Of a stretch of 64,000 nt of DNA, positions 32,713 to 41,988 are shown piece by piece. Origin of the DNA: Xenophilus arseniciresistens. Its GTDB lineage: Bacteria; Pseudomonadota; Gammaproteobacteria; Burkholderiales; Burkholderiaceae_C. The notes beneath the pieces were generated by a model. That model saw only the letters and a program-made list of their open reading frames with translations, did not search any database and was not told where the DNA came from. Where the stretch lies: positions 1-64,000 of the forward strand of contig NZ_JAQIPB010000014.1 of the NCBI RefSeq assembly GCF_028023875.1, given 5' to 3'. Every line of letters starts with the position of its first letter. Position 1 is the first letter of the stretch. Made by a program: the position numbers and the translations under genes.

Positions 32713-34667
32713 GCGGCGCTTTCGGCAGTGGCGGGCGCAGGCGCGGCGGTCGTCTGGAAAGCCTTGTAGCCACCCTTGCGCAGGTGGATCAGCAGCAGCG
32801 AGATCGCCGCGGGCGTCACACCAGAAATGCGCGAAGCCTGGCCCAGCGTTTCGGGGCGCTGGCGCGCCAGCTTCTGACGCACCTCGATGCTCAGCGCCGT
32901 CACCTGAGCGTAGTCCAGCTCTTCGGGCAGGCGCAGGCTTTCATAGTGCGCGGCGCGTTGCACCTCTTCGTGCTGGCGGTCGATGTAGCCCGCGTACTTG
33001 GCGGCGATCTCCACCTGCTCCACGGCATCGGCGCTCAGAGGTTGCTCGGGCTGGTACTTGCCGCCGTCCAGCGACAGCAGCGCCTCGTAGCTGACATTGG
33101 GGCGGCGCAGCAGGTCGCCCAGGTTGTATTCGTGCTCGATGGCCTTGCCCAGCACGCGTTCCGATTCGCTGGCCGGCAGGTTGCGAGGGTTCACCCAGGT
33201 GGCCTTGAGGCGTTCTGTTTCACGTGAAACAGCATCTCGCTTGCGGCTGAAGGCGTCCCAGCGCGCATCGTCCACGAGGCCCAGCTTGCGCCCCACTTCG
33301 GTCAGCCGCATGTCGGCGTTGTCTTCGCGCAGCTGGAGCCGGAACTCGGCCCGGCTGGTGAACATGCGGTAGGGCTCGGTCACACCCTTGGTGATCAGGT
33401 CGTCCACCAGCACGCCCAGGTAGGCCTCGTCGCGGCGCGGCATCCAGGCCTCTTCGCCGCGGCACTGCAGCGCGGCGTTGATGCCGGCGAACAGGCCCTG
33501 CGCGGCGGCTTCTTCGTAGCCCGTCGTCCCGTTGATCTGGCCGGCGAAGAACAAGCCCTGGATCGCACGCGTCTCAAAGCTGCTCTTGAGGCCGCGCGGG
33601 TCGAAGTAGTCGTACTCGATGGCGTAGCCGGGCCGCAGGATGTGGGCGTTCTCCAGGCCGGGCATGGAGCGCACCAGCGCGTACTGGATGTCGAAGGGAA
33701 GGCTTGTGGAAATGCCGTTCGGGTAGTACTCGTGCGTGGTCAGCCCCTCGGGCTCCAGGAAGATCTGGTGGCTGTCCTTGTCGGCAAAGCGGTTGATCTT
33801 GTCTTCCACGCTGGGGCAATAGCGCGGCCCCACCCCTTCGATCTTGCCCGTGAACATGGGGCTGCGGTCGAAGCCCGAGCGGATGATGTCGTGCGTGCGC
33901 GCGTTGGTGTGCGTGATCCAGCAGGGCATCTGCTGCGGATGCATGGCGGCGTTGCCCATGAAGCTGAACACCGGCATCACCGGGCTGCCGCCACCGGGCA
34001 TGCCGTCGCCGGGCTGCTCGGTGCACTTGGAAAAGTCGATGCTGCGGCCGTCCAGCCGCGGCGGCGTGCCGGTCTTCAACCGGCCCTGGGGCAGCTTCAG
34101 CTCCTTCAGGCGCGCCGACAGGCTCACGGCCGGCGGATCGCCGGCGCGGCCGGCCTGGTAGTTGTCCAGGCCCACATGGATGCGACCGTCCAGGAAGGTG
34201 CCCGCGGTCAACACCACGGTGCGCGCGCGAAAGGCGATGCCCACCTGCGTCACCGCGCCCACCACGCGATCGCCCTCCACCATCAGGTCGTCCACGGCCT
34301 GCTGGAACAGCATCAGGTTGGGCTGGTTCTCCAGCCGGCGGCGGATGGCGGCCTTGTAGAGGATGCGGTCGGCCTGGGCCCGCGTGGCGCGCACGGCCGG
34401 GCCCTTGCTGCTGTTGAGGATGCGGAACTGGATGCCCGCCTCGTCGGTGGCGATGCCCATGGCGCCGCCCAGCGCGTCCACTTCCTTGACCAGGTGCCCC
34501 TTGCCGATGCCGCCGATGCTGGGGTTGCAGCTCATCTGGCCCAGGGTTTCGATGTTGTGGGTCAGCAGCAGCGTCTTCGCGCCCATGCGCGCGGAGGCCA
34601 GCGCCGCTTCGGTGCCGGCATGGCCGCCGCCAACGACGATGACGTCGAATTCTTCGGGATAAAGCAT
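32709..34667 (-). CDS. mnmG: MnmG (GidA) tRNA uridine-5-carboxymethylaminomethyl modification enzyme
   Basis: A 652-residue FAD- and folate-dependent subunit that works with MnmE on wobble uridine 34 of several tRNAs. The N-terminal dinucleotide fold is [20 protein letters not shown]; the signature [21 protein letters not shown] is near residue 380, and [15 protein letters not shown] follows. The C-terminal helical domain with YAGYIDRQ and [18 protein letters not shown] is complete. It is the first gene of the leftward run to parB. The upstream bases lack a strong Shine-Dalgarno sequence. A perfect parS site is inside the gene. Confidence 0.97.
   Translation of the reverse strand: MLYPEEFDVIVVGGGHAGTEAALASARMGAKTLLLTHNIETLGQMSCNPSIGGIGKGHLVKEVDALGGAMGIATDEAGIQFRILNSSKGPAVRATRAQADRILYKAAIRRRLENQPNLMLFQQAVDDLMVEGDRVVGAVTQVGIAFRARTVVLTAGTFLDGRIHVGLDNYQAGRAGDPPAVSLSARLKELKLPQGRLKTGTPPRLDGRSIDFSKCTEQPGDGMPGGGSPVMPVFSFMGNAAMHPQQMPCWITHTNARTHDIIRSGFDRSPMFTGKIEGVGPRYCPSVEDKINRFADKDSHQIFLEPEGLTTHEYYPNGISTSLPFDIQYALVRSMPGLENAHILRPGYAIEYDYFDPRGLKSSFETRAIQGLFFAGQINGTTGYEEAAAQGLFAGINAALQCRGEEAWMPRRDEAYLGVLVDDLITKGVTEPYRMFTSRAEFRLQLREDNADMRLTEVGRKLGLVDDARWDAFSRKRDAVSRETERLKATWVNPRNLPASESERVLGKAIEHEYNLGDLLRRPNVSYEALLSLDGGKYQPEQPLSADAVEQVEIAAKYAGYIDRQHEEVQRAAHYESLRLPEELDYAQVTALSIEVRQKLARQRPETLGQASRISGVTPAAISLLLIHLRKGGYKAFQTTAAPAPATAESAA
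33216..33231. promoter_or_regulatory. parS centromere site within mnmG (perfect match)
   Basis: TGTTTCACGTGAAACA is identical to the universal parS palindrome. It sits in the coding sequence of mnmG, where it encodes the VSRETE stretch. The ParB encoded 3.4 kb away should bind and spread from here. Confidence 0.95.
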
Positions 34668-34749
34668 GTGAGGTCGGGCCCAAGGCCTGGCGCCGCCGGA
34701 ACAGCCCAATCCGGCGCGGCAAAGAAGGGGTGCGCGCATGCGCAACAAA

Positions 34750-34773
34750 GGGCGCCGATTTTAGTCGGCGCCC
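34750..34773 (-). terminator. Terminator downstream of the DUF1328 gene
   Basis: Stem GGGCGCCGA/TCGGCGCCC with loop TTTTAG; leftward it is followed by TTTGTTG. It lies 90 bp after the DUF1328 stop and before mnmG, separating the two transcripts. Confidence 0.7.
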
Positions 34774-34864
34774 CGTCTCTTTGCTTAAAAGATGGGCAAT
34801 GCCGCAGGGAGCGGCGGCCCCAGGCCCGCCCCGCCTGCGGCCAGTGGCGCAGGCGGCTGCGTCC

Positions 34865-35050
34865 TCAGTCCAACGCCCGCTTCACCGCGCCCACGCCCAG
34901 CAGGGCCAGCACCACGAAGACCACCGCCAGCACCAGGAAGAGGCCGAAGAGCAGCTTGGCGATGCCGGCCGCACCGGCCGCGATGCCGCCAAAACCCAGA
35001 GCGCCAGCCACCAGGGCGATCAGCGCAAAAACCAGTGCGTACTTGAGCAT
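34865..35050 (-). CDS. DUF1328 (YtjA-type) small membrane protein
   Basis: A 61-residue protein with two membrane helices (about residues 5-24 and 33-54) joined by [10 protein letters not shown]. The opening [22 protein letters not shown] is typical of the DUF1328 family, small stress-associated inner-membrane proteins found widely in Proteobacteria. Function unknown. Good ribosome-binding site (AAGGAGTG) upstream. Confidence 0.9.
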   Translation of the reverse strand: MLKYALVFALIALVAGALGFGGIAAGAAGIAKLLFGLFLVLAVVFVVLALLGVGAVKRALD

Positions 35051-35310
35051 GTCAACACTCCTTCAAAGCAATGCCGCAGCAAGGATCGCCGGGCTGACTG
35101 GGACCTTAGAAGTGCGTCCGGCCAGGCCGCATCGGCAGCGCGCGCGGCGCCCCGTAGGACGCCCTCCCACGGCCGTGGCATCGCGCGCCGCATCCATCAG
35201 CCCTGCCGGCGCGAGGGCACGGGCAAACCGCTACATTCGCCCTGCCGCATGCCCGTATGCCCGCGGGCCTGCGCGACGCTTTCATCATCCAAACCCAAGG
35301 ATCCCTGTCC

Positions 35311-35919
35311 ATGAAGCTGTACTACTCGCCCGGCGCCTGTTCGCTCTCGCCTCATATCGCGCTGCAGGAGGCCGGCATTGCCTGCGAAACCGTGTTGGCC
35401 AGCACCAAGTCGCACAAGCTGCAGGATGGCACGGACTACTACACCATCAACCCGCTGGGCTATGTGCCGCTGCTCGAACTGGACGACGGCACCCGCCTGC
35501 GCGAAGGCCCGGCCATCGTGCAGTACATCGCCGACCTGGCGCCGACCAAGAACCTGGCGCCGGCCAACGGCACGCTGGCGCGCTACCGCCTGCAGGAATG
35601 GCTGAACTTCATCGGCACCGAAATGCACAAGGGCTTCAGCCCCCTGTTCAACCCCAAGATGCCCGAAGAAGCCAAGGCGCTGGCCAAGGAAAAGCTGGCC
35701 TCGCGCTACCAGTGGCTCGACGAGCAGCTGGCCGGCAAGCAGTGGCTCACCGGCGAGCACTTCACCGTGGCCGACGGCTACCTGTTCACCGTCACCAACT
35801 GGGCCAAGCCCACGGGGCTGGACCTTTCGGCCCATGCCAACCTGCAGGCCTGGCATGCGCGCGTGGCGGCCCGCCCTGCCGTGCAAGCGGCCATGAAGGC
35901 TGAAGGCCTGCTCAAGTAA
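35311..35919 (+). CDS. gstA: Glutathione S-transferase GstA (beta class)
   Basis: A 202-residue cytosolic enzyme. The N-terminal thioredoxin-fold domain starts MKLYYSPGACSLSPHIALQE with the beta-class cysteine (Cys10), NPLGYVPLLELDDG supplies the cis-Pro glutathione-binding loop and EGPAIVQYIADL the second site. The C-terminal helical domain contains EWLNFIGTEMHKGFSPLF and the folding motif FTVADGYLFTVTNW. Beta-class GSTs conjugate or reduce via mixed disulfide and help with oxidative and xenobiotic stress. A strong terminator follows. Confidence 0.92.
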   Translation: MKLYYSPGACSLSPHIALQEAGIACETVLASTKSHKLQDGTDYYTINPLGYVPLLELDDGTRLREGPAIVQYIADLAPTKNLAPANGTLARYRLQEWLNFIGTEMHKGFSPLFNPKMPEEAKALAKEKLASRYQWLDEQLAGKQWLTGEHFTVADGYLFTVTNWAKPTGLDLSAHANLQAWHARVAARPAVQAAMKAEGLLK

Positions 35920-35964
35920 GCGCAAACAAACCCAAAAAGGCGGCCCATGGGTGGCCGCCGCGAG

Positions 35965-36009
35965 AACGCCCCGTCCCGGCGCCCTGGCGCACAGGCACGG
36001 GGCGTTTTT
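35965..36009 (+). terminator. Intrinsic terminator after gstA
   Basis: A 10-bp stem AACGCCCCGT/ACGGGGCGTT encloses a smaller GGCGCC-based loop and ends in TTTTT. It is 46 bp after the gstA stop. Confidence 0.88.
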
Positions 36010-36323
36010 CATCCTGCAAGCGGCAACAGTTGCAGACATTGCCAGTCCAAAGCGCTTCTGACGACAATTTCTGAGCAGGCATCGAACTTGCTTTAACTGT
36101 TCCGAGCCCCGGCATGGTCGCCGCGGGCTCACCCACCTCCGCTAACGACGGCGGAACTCGAGCAAACGGGAGGCCTGCGCCTGCGCAGCACCGATTTGCC
36201 TGTTTCCACCCGATTCACTGACGTGATCGCGCGGGGGTGCTCTGCACCCGAACTGCGCCGTGGCCCTGATCCAGGAAGCGCCATGGCCTGCCGCAAGAAC
36301 GCGCCGGTGTGCAGGAACCCCCC
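36010..36323 (+). other. Leader/promoter region of the nirBDC operon
   Basis: This 314-bp stretch has no credible gene. It contains a relatively AT-rich patch at 36045-36100 where a promoter could lie and a short hairpin GGGTGC/GCACCC with loop TCT at 36235-36249. Nitrite and nitrate assimilation operons in Proteobacteria are often governed by NtrC-type or NasT-type leader elements; I could not identify a definite NtrC, FNR or antiterminator motif here. Confidence 0.4.
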
Positions 36324-38849
36324 ATGAAAATCGTCGTTGTCGGCCACGGCATGGTTGGCCACAAGTTTCTAGAGCAGCTGCATGAGCAGGGCCTGAGCCA
36401 GGCCGAAGTCACGGTGCTGTGCGAAGAGCCGCGCGCAGCCTACGACCGCGTCCACCTGTCCGAATTCTTCAGCGGCAAGACGGCCGAGGACCTGTCGCTG
36501 GTGGAGCCGGGCTTCTTCGAAAAGACCGGCTTCTCGCTGCGCCTGGCGGCCCGGGCCGTTGCCGTGGAACGGCGCGACCAGACCGTCACCACCGCCGACG
36601 GCGAAGTGCTGCCCTACGACAAGCTGGTGCTGGCCACGGGCTCGGCTCCCTTCGTGCCGCCCGTGCCGGGGCGCGACAGGCCGCATTGCTTCGTCTACCG
36701 CACCATCGAGGACCTGGAGGCCATGAAGGCCTCGGGCGCCAAGTCCAAGAGCGGCGTGGTGGTGGGCGGCGGCCTGCTGGGCCTGGAATGTGCCAAGGCG
36801 CTGCGCGACCTGGGCCTGCAGACGCACGTGGTGGAGTTCTCGCCGCGGCTGATGGCCGTGCAGGTGGACGACGGCGGCGCACGCGTGCTGCGCCACAAGA
36901 TCGAGGCCCTGGGCGTGCAGGTGCACACCAGCCGCAACACGGTGGAGATCGTGGACGGCGCCACCGCGCGCCATCGCATGGTCTTTGCCGACGGCACCTG
37001 GCTGGAGACCGACATGATCGTGTTCTCGGCCGGCATCCGCGCGCGCGACGAGCTGGCCCGCCAATGCGTGCTGGCCATCGGCCCGCGCGGCGGCGTGGTC
37101 ATCGACGACCACTGCCGCAGCAGCGACCGCAATGTCTACGCGATCGGCGAATGCGCCTCGTGGAACGAGATGGTCTACGGCCTGGTGGCGCCGGGCTACG
37201 ACATGGCGCGCGTGGCGGCCAGGCACATCGCCGGCGACGCGAATGCCGCCTTCGCCGGTGCCGACATGAGCACCAAGCTCAAGCTCATGGGCGTGGACGT
37301 GGCCTCCATCGGCGATGCCCACGGCAAGACCCCGCGCAGCCAGAGCCTGCACTACGTGGACGAGCGCAAGCAGGTCTACAAGAAGATGGTGATCAGCGAA
37401 GACGGCAAGACGCTGCTGGGCGCCGTGCTGGTGGGCAATGCCGACGAATACGGCACCTTGCTGCAGACCGCGCTCAACGGCATCGCGCTGCCCGACGAGC
37501 CCGAGTTCATGATCCTGCCCTCCTCCGATGGCAAGGCCAAGCCGGGCCTGGGCGTGGAGGCGCTGCCCGACAGCGCGCAGATCTGCTCGTGCAACAGCGT
37601 CAGCAAGGGCCAGATCTGCGCGGCCGTGGGCGAAGGCGCCTGCACCATCGGCGAACTGAAGGCCTGCACCAAGGCCGGCGCCACCTGCGGCGGCTGCGTG
37701 CCGCTGGTCACGCAGGTGATGAAGTTCGAGATGGGTCGCCGCGGCATGGCCGTGAACAACCACGTCTGCGAACACTTCGCCTATTCGCGCCAGGAGATCT
37801 ACCACCTGGTGCGCGTGGGCCAGATCAAGACCTTCGACGAGCTGCTGGCCCGGCATGGCAAGGGCCTGGGCTGCGACATCTGCAAGCCCGTGGCCGCCAG
37901 CGTGCTGGCCTCGATCTGGAACGAGTTCGTGCTCCAGCCCCAGCTGGCCAAACTGCAGGACAGCAACGACTACTTCCTGGGCAACATCCAGAAGGACGGC
38001 ACCTACTCCGTCGTCCCGCGCATGCCCGGCGGCGAGGTCACGCCCGACGGCCTGATCGCCGTGGGCCAGGTGGCCAAGAAGTACGGCCTGTACACCAAGG
38101 TGACGGGCGGCGCGCGCGTGGACATGTTCGGCGCGCGGCTGGAGCAGCTGCCGCTGATCTGGGAAGAGCTGATCGCAGCCGGCTTCGAGAGCGGCCACGC
38201 CTATGGCAAGTCGCTTCGCACCGTCAAGAGCTGCGTCGGTTCGACCTGGTGCCGCTACGGCGTGGACGACTCCGTCGGCCTGGCCGTGCTGCTGGAGAAC
38301 CGCTACAAGGGCCTGCGCGCGCCGCACAAGATCAAGTTCGGCGTCTCGGGCTGCACGCGCGAATGCGCGGAGGCGCAAGGCAAGGACGTGGGCATCATCG
38401 CCACCGACAAGGGCTGGAACCTCTACGTGTGCGGCAACGGCGGCATGAAGCCGCGCCATGCCGAGCTGATCGCCAGCGACCTGAGCAAGGACGCGCTGAT
38501 CGCGCTGATCGACCGCTTCCTGATGTTCTACGTGCGCACGGCCGACCGGCTGCAGCGCACCAGCACCTGGCGCGAAAGCCTCGAAGGCGGGCTGGACTAC
38601 CTCAGGCAGGTGCTCATCGAGGACTCGCTGGGCATCGGCGCCGAACTCGAGGCCCAGATGCAGCACGTGGTGGACACCTACCAGTGCGAATGGAAGACCG
38701 CCGTGACCACGCCGGCCGTGCGCCAGCGCTTCAAAAGCTTCGTCAACAGCGAAGTGCCCGATGCGCGCATCGTCTTCGTCAAGGAGCGCGGTCAGATCCG
38801 GCCTGCGCGCCCCGAAGAGCGCACGCCCGACACCACCGCCACCGCCTGA
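36324..38849 (+). CDS. nirB: NirB NADH-dependent nitrite reductase large subunit
   Basis: An 841-residue cytoplasmic enzyme that reduces nitrite to ammonium with NADH. Order: FAD domain (KIVVVGHGMVGHKFLEQL), NAD-binding fold (VVVGGGLLGLECAKAL), BFD-like [2Fe-2S] domain with ICSCNSVSKGQ (Cys421, Cys423) and CTKAGATCGGC, then the ferredoxin-like and siroheme/[4Fe-4S] domains. The cluster ligands form C-x5-C (637, 643) and C-x3-C (677, 681). nirD follows 9 bp later. Without a nitrate reductase gene in the window it is either assimilatory or detoxifying. Confidence 0.97.
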   Translation: MKIVVVGHGMVGHKFLEQLHEQGLSQAEVTVLCEEPRAAYDRVHLSEFFSGKTAEDLSLVEPGFFEKTGFSLRLAARAVAVERRDQTVTTADGEVLPYDKLVLATGSAPFVPPVPGRDRPHCFVYRTIEDLEAMKASGAKSKSGVVVGGGLLGLECAKALRDLGLQTHVVEFSPRLMAVQVDDGGARVLRHKIEALGVQVHTSRNTVEIVDGATARHRMVFADGTWLETDMIVFSAGIRARDELARQCVLAIGPRGGVVIDDHCRSSDRNVYAIGECASWNEMVYGLVAPGYDMARVAARHIAGDANAAFAGADMSTKLKLMGVDVASIGDAHGKTPRSQSLHYVDERKQVYKKMVISEDGKTLLGAVLVGNADEYGTLLQTALNGIALPDEPEFMILPSSDGKAKPGLGVEALPDSAQICSCNSVSKGQICAAVGEGACTIGELKACTKAGATCGGCVPLVTQVMKFEMGRRGMAVNNHVCEHFAYSRQEIYHLVRVGQIKTFDELLARHGKGLGCDICKPVAASVLASIWNEFVLQPQLAKLQDSNDYFLGNIQKDGTYSVVPRMPGGEVTPDGLIAVGQVAKKYGLYTKVTGGARVDMFGARLEQLPLIWEELIAAGFESGHAYGKSLRTVKSCVGSTWCRYGVDDSVGLAVLLENRYKGLRAPHKIKFGVSGCTRECAEAQGKDVGIIATDKGWNLYVCGNGGMKPRHAELIASDLSKDALIALIDRFLMFYVRTADRLQRTSTWRESLEGGLDYLRQVLIEDSLGIGAELEAQMQHVVDTYQCEWKTAVTTPAVRQRFKSFVNSEVPDARIVFVKERGQIRPARPEERTPDTTATA

Positions 38850-38858
38850 GGAGCACGC

Positions 38859-39197
38859 ATGTTGACCAAGACCCTGAGCTGGACCGCCGTCTGCGCGGCC
38901 GAGGACGTGGTGCCCCATACCGGCGTGTGCGCGCTGGTCGAGGGCCGGCACGTGGCCGTGTTCCGGCTGGCCGACGATCGCTTCGCGGCCATCGACAACA
39001 TCGACCCCAAGTCCGGCGCCAGCGTGCTCTCGCGCGGGCTGGTCGGCAGCCTGGGCGAGCGCGTCGTCGTGGCTTCGCCGCTCTACAAGAACCACTTCGA
39101 CCTGGCCACCGGCGAATGCCTGGAAGCGCCCGAGCACTCGGTGCGCGTGCACGCCGTGCGTGTCGAAGACGGCCGCGTGCTCGTGGCCCTGAACTGA
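38859..39197 (+). CDS. nirD: NirD nitrite reductase small subunit
   Basis: A 112-residue Rieske-fold protein that stabilises NirB. It keeps the Rieske-like scaffold (GVCALVEGRHVAVFRLADDR, VASPLYKNHFDLATGECLE) but lacks the Cys/His iron ligands, which is normal for NirD. It follows nirB closely with a ribosome-binding site GAGGAG, so translation is coupled. Confidence 0.94.
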   Translation: MLTKTLSWTAVCAAEDVVPHTGVCALVEGRHVAVFRLADDRFAAIDNIDPKSGASVLSRGLVGSLGERVVVASPLYKNHFDLATGECLEAPEHSVRVHAVRVEDGRVLVALN

Positions 39198-39235
39198 ACT
39201 GACCCCGTCCCCACCCTGCTTTCCGGAAGAGATCC

Positions 39236-40048
39236 ATGGCCTACCTTGCCCCCACCGAATTCGTGACCAAGATGGTCGACGCTGGCGAATCCAAGCTGCT
39301 GATGTCCACGCGCGATACCTTGATCCGCTCGTACATGGCCGGCGCCATCCTGGCGCTGGCGGCCGCCTTCGCGGTGTCCGTCACGGTGAACACCGGCAAC
39401 GCCCTGGTTGGCGCGATGCTGTTCCCGGTCGGCTTCATCCTGCTGTACCTGCTGGGCTTCGACCTGCTGACCGGTGTGTTCACGCTCGCGCCGCTGGCCG
39501 TGCTGGACAAGCGCCCCGGCGCCACCTGGTCCGGCGTGCTGCGCAACTGGGGCCTTGTGTTCTGCGGCAACTTCGCCGGCGCCTTCACGGTGGCGGTGTT
39601 CATGGCCATCATCTTCACCTTCGGCTTCTCCGAAGCACCCAATGCCATCGGCGAAAAGATCGGCCACATCGGCGAAGGCCGCACCGTGGGCTATGCGGCC
39701 CATGGCGCCGCCGGCATGCTGACGCTGTTCATCCGCGGCGTGCTGTGCAACTGGATGGTGTCCACCGGCGTGGTGGCGGCCTTCATGTCCACCTCGGTGT
39801 CTGGCAAGGCCATCGGCATGTGGATGCCCGTGATGGTGTTCTTCTACATGGGCTTCGAGCACAGCATCGTCAACATGTTCCTGTTCCCCATCGGCCTGCT
39901 GCTGGGCGGCAACTTCACGATCATGGACTACCTGATCTGGAATGAGATCCCCACCGTGCTGGGCAACCTGGTGGGCGGCCTGACCTTCGTGGGCCTGACG
40001 CTGTACTCCACGCACTACAAGACGGCCCCCAAGCGCAAGGCCGCCTGA
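39236..40048 (+). CDS. nirC: Formate/nitrite transporter family protein (NirC-type)
   Basis: A 270-residue pentameric-type channel with six membrane helices. It has the FNT signature around NTGNALVGAMLFPVGFI and GNFAGAFTVAVFMAI, and NWMVSTGVVAAFMSTS plus GFEHSIVNMFLFPIGL in the second half. Its location directly after nirBD indicates nitrite uptake or export rather than formate. Ribosome-binding site CGGAAGAG. Confidence 0.92.
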   Translation: MAYLAPTEFVTKMVDAGESKLLMSTRDTLIRSYMAGAILALAAAFAVSVTVNTGNALVGAMLFPVGFILLYLLGFDLLTGVFTLAPLAVLDKRPGATWSGVLRNWGLVFCGNFAGAFTVAVFMAIIFTFGFSEAPNAIGEKIGHIGEGRTVGYAAHGAAGMLTLFIRGVLCNWMVSTGVVAAFMSTSVSGKAIGMWMPVMVFFYMGFEHSIVNMFLFPIGLLLGGNFTIMDYLIWNEIPTVLGNLVGGLTFVGLTLYSTHYKTAPKRKAA

Positions 40049-40059
40049 GCCCCGCGCGC

Positions 40060-41820
40060 GTGAGCCCGCGCACCCTGCAGGTCAGCCTGGGCCAGCACTC
40101 CGCGGCGGCCCCGGGAAAGGCGCTCAACCAGGACTTCCATGGCGCCATGCTGCCCGGCGGCGCGCTGCTCGCGCGCAAGGGCATCGCGCTGGCCGTGGCC
40201 GACGGCATCGGCTCCAGCCCCGTGAGCCAGGTGGCCAGCGCCGCGGCCGTGCGCTGCTTCCTCGATGACTACTACGCCACCTCCGAGGCCTGGTCGGTGC
40301 GCCGCGCGGGCCTGCGCGTGCTGGCAGCCACCAATGCCTGGCTGCATGCGCAGGACCGCCACAGCCATGCGCGGCTGGACCGCGACCGCGGCCATGTCTG
40401 CACCTTCAGCGCACTGATCCTCAAGGACCGCAGCCTGCACCTGTTCCACGTGGGCGACTCGCGGGTGTACCGCGTGCATGCCCAGGCCCTGGAGCAGCTC
40501 ACGCAGGACCATCGCGTGAACCTGGGCGATGGCGCCACGCTGCTGGGCCGGGCCCTGGGCGCCCAGGCTTCGGTGGAGATCGACCACCATTGCTGGCCGG
40601 CCGAAGCCGGCGAGCTGTACCTGCTGGCCACCGACGGCGCCTGCGCGGGCCTGGACGCCGCGCGCGTGCATGCGGCGCTGGCGGCCTGCGAGGGCGACGA
40701 CCTGGACGCAGCCGCACGCCAGCTGGTCGCACAGGCCCAAAGCACGCCGGGCTGCGCCGACGACGCCACCGTGCAGATCCTGCGCATCGACGCCCTGCCC
40801 GCCGCCACGCACGGCAGCGGCTCGCTGCAGGCCCGGCGTGAAGGACTGGCCCTGCCGCCTGCGCTGGCGCCGCGCAGCCAGTTCGAAGGCTTCACCCTGG
40901 TGCGCGAACTGCACGTGGGCCCGCGCAGCCATGTGCACCTGGCCGTTGACTCGCACAGCGGCCTGCAGGCCGTGATCAAGGTGCCGGCCACGGAGATGCG
41001 CGAGAACGCCGCCCACCTCGACAGCTTCGTGCTCGAGGAATGGGTGGCCCGGCGCGTGGACAGCCCGCATGTGATCAAGGCCTTCGGCGCGCTTCAGGCA
41101 CCAGCGCGCCAGCACCTGTTCGTGGCCCTCGAACATGTGCAGGGCCAGACCCTGGCGCAGTGGATGGTGGACCATCCGCGCCCCGGCCTGGATGCCGTGC
41201 GCGGCCTGGTCACGCAGCTCGCGCGCGGCCTGCAGGCCCTGCACCAGTGCGAGATGCTGCACCAGGACCTGCGGCCCGAGAACGTGATGATCGACCCCCA
41301 GGGCACCGTGAAGCTGATCGACCTGGGCTCGGCCTGGGTGGCCGGCCTGCATGACGAAGCCGCCGCACCCGGCCCCGACACGCCCGCGGGCAGCCTGCAG
41401 TACAGCGCGCCCGAGTACTTCACCGGCCAGGGCGGCGATGCCCGTTCCGACCTCTTCTCGCTGGCCGTGCTGTGCTACCAGATGCTCAGCGGCGAGCTGC
41501 CCTACGGGCTGCAGGTCACGCGCGTGCGCCACAGCCGCGACGTGCAGGCGCTGCGCTATGAATCGCTGCGCACGCACCGCCCCGACCTGCCGGCCTGGGT
41601 CGATGCCGTGCTGCGCAAGGCCCTGCACCCCCAGCCCCACCGGCGGCAGGAAGCCGTCTCCGAATTCGTCTTCGACCTCAGCGCGCCCGGTGAAGCCTTC
41701 ACCCGGCCGCGGCGCCAGCCGCTGGTGCAACGGCATCCGGTGCGCTTCTGGCAGGCGTGCACGGCCCTGCTGGCCATGGCGCTGGTGGCCCAGGCGGCCT
41801 GGCACGTTCTGGGGCGCTGA
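40060..41820 (+). CDS. Bifunctional PP2C phosphatase / Ser-Thr protein kinase, membrane anchored
   Basis: A 586-residue fusion starting with a GTG 12 bp after nirC. Residues about 5-240 form a PP2C-type phosphatase (ADGIGSS, FHVGDSRVYR, TDGACAGL, DDATVQIL metal-binding motifs all present). Residues about 265-530 are a eukaryotic-like kinase: ATP-binding Lys307 in AVIKVPA, catalytic loop HQDLRPENVM with Asp403 (Gln replaces Arg of HRD), DLG (Asp421) instead of DFG, and APEYF. A C-terminal membrane helix (about 563-583) anchors the protein. The link with nirBDC suggests reversible control of nitrite metabolism, but the target is unknown. Confidence 0.88.
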   Translation: MSPRTLQVSLGQHSAAAPGKALNQDFHGAMLPGGALLARKGIALAVADGIGSSPVSQVASAAAVRCFLDDYYATSEAWSVRRAGLRVLAATNAWLHAQDRHSHARLDRDRGHVCTFSALILKDRSLHLFHVGDSRVYRVHAQALEQLTQDHRVNLGDGATLLGRALGAQASVEIDHHCWPAEAGELYLLATDGACAGLDAARVHAALAACEGDDLDAAARQLVAQAQSTPGCADDATVQILRIDALPAATHGSGSLQARREGLALPPALAPRSQFEGFTLVRELHVGPRSHVHLAVDSHSGLQAVIKVPATEMRENAAHLDSFVLEEWVARRVDSPHVIKAFGALQAPARQHLFVALEHVQGQTLAQWMVDHPRPGLDAVRGLVTQLARGLQALHQCEMLHQDLRPENVMIDPQGTVKLIDLGSAWVAGLHDEAAAPGPDTPAGSLQYSAPEYFTGQGGDARSDLFSLAVLCYQMLSGELPYGLQVTRVRHSRDVQALRYESLRTHRPDLPAWVDAVLRKALHPQPHRRQEAVSEFVFDLSAPGEAFTRPRRQPLVQRHPVRFWQACTALLAMALVAQAAWHVLGR

Positions 41821-41988
41821 GCCGCGCCGCTGCTCTACCACCGCGGCGCACTTGGCGCTGCAGCAAGGTTGTACGGGCTGCACTACGCTCGGCCCTCCAC
41901 CGCGCTGCCTCGCGCCTTCTTTCCAAAGGGCCGGCAGGCACGCACGGTGGACCTCTTCCACGACTTCCACCTTCGCTTTTTCTCTTCC

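Noticed and set aside
36010-36323. NasT/ANTAR or FNR/NtrC control of nirBDC
   Set aside because: A small hairpin and AT-rich patch are visible, but no paired hexaloop hairpins, FNR box or sigma-54 promoter could be read with confidence.
36369-39152. 927-codon minus-strand frame opposite nirB/nirD
   Set aside because: nirB and nirD are certain from motifs; the antisense product is His/Ala/Val-rich with no family signature.
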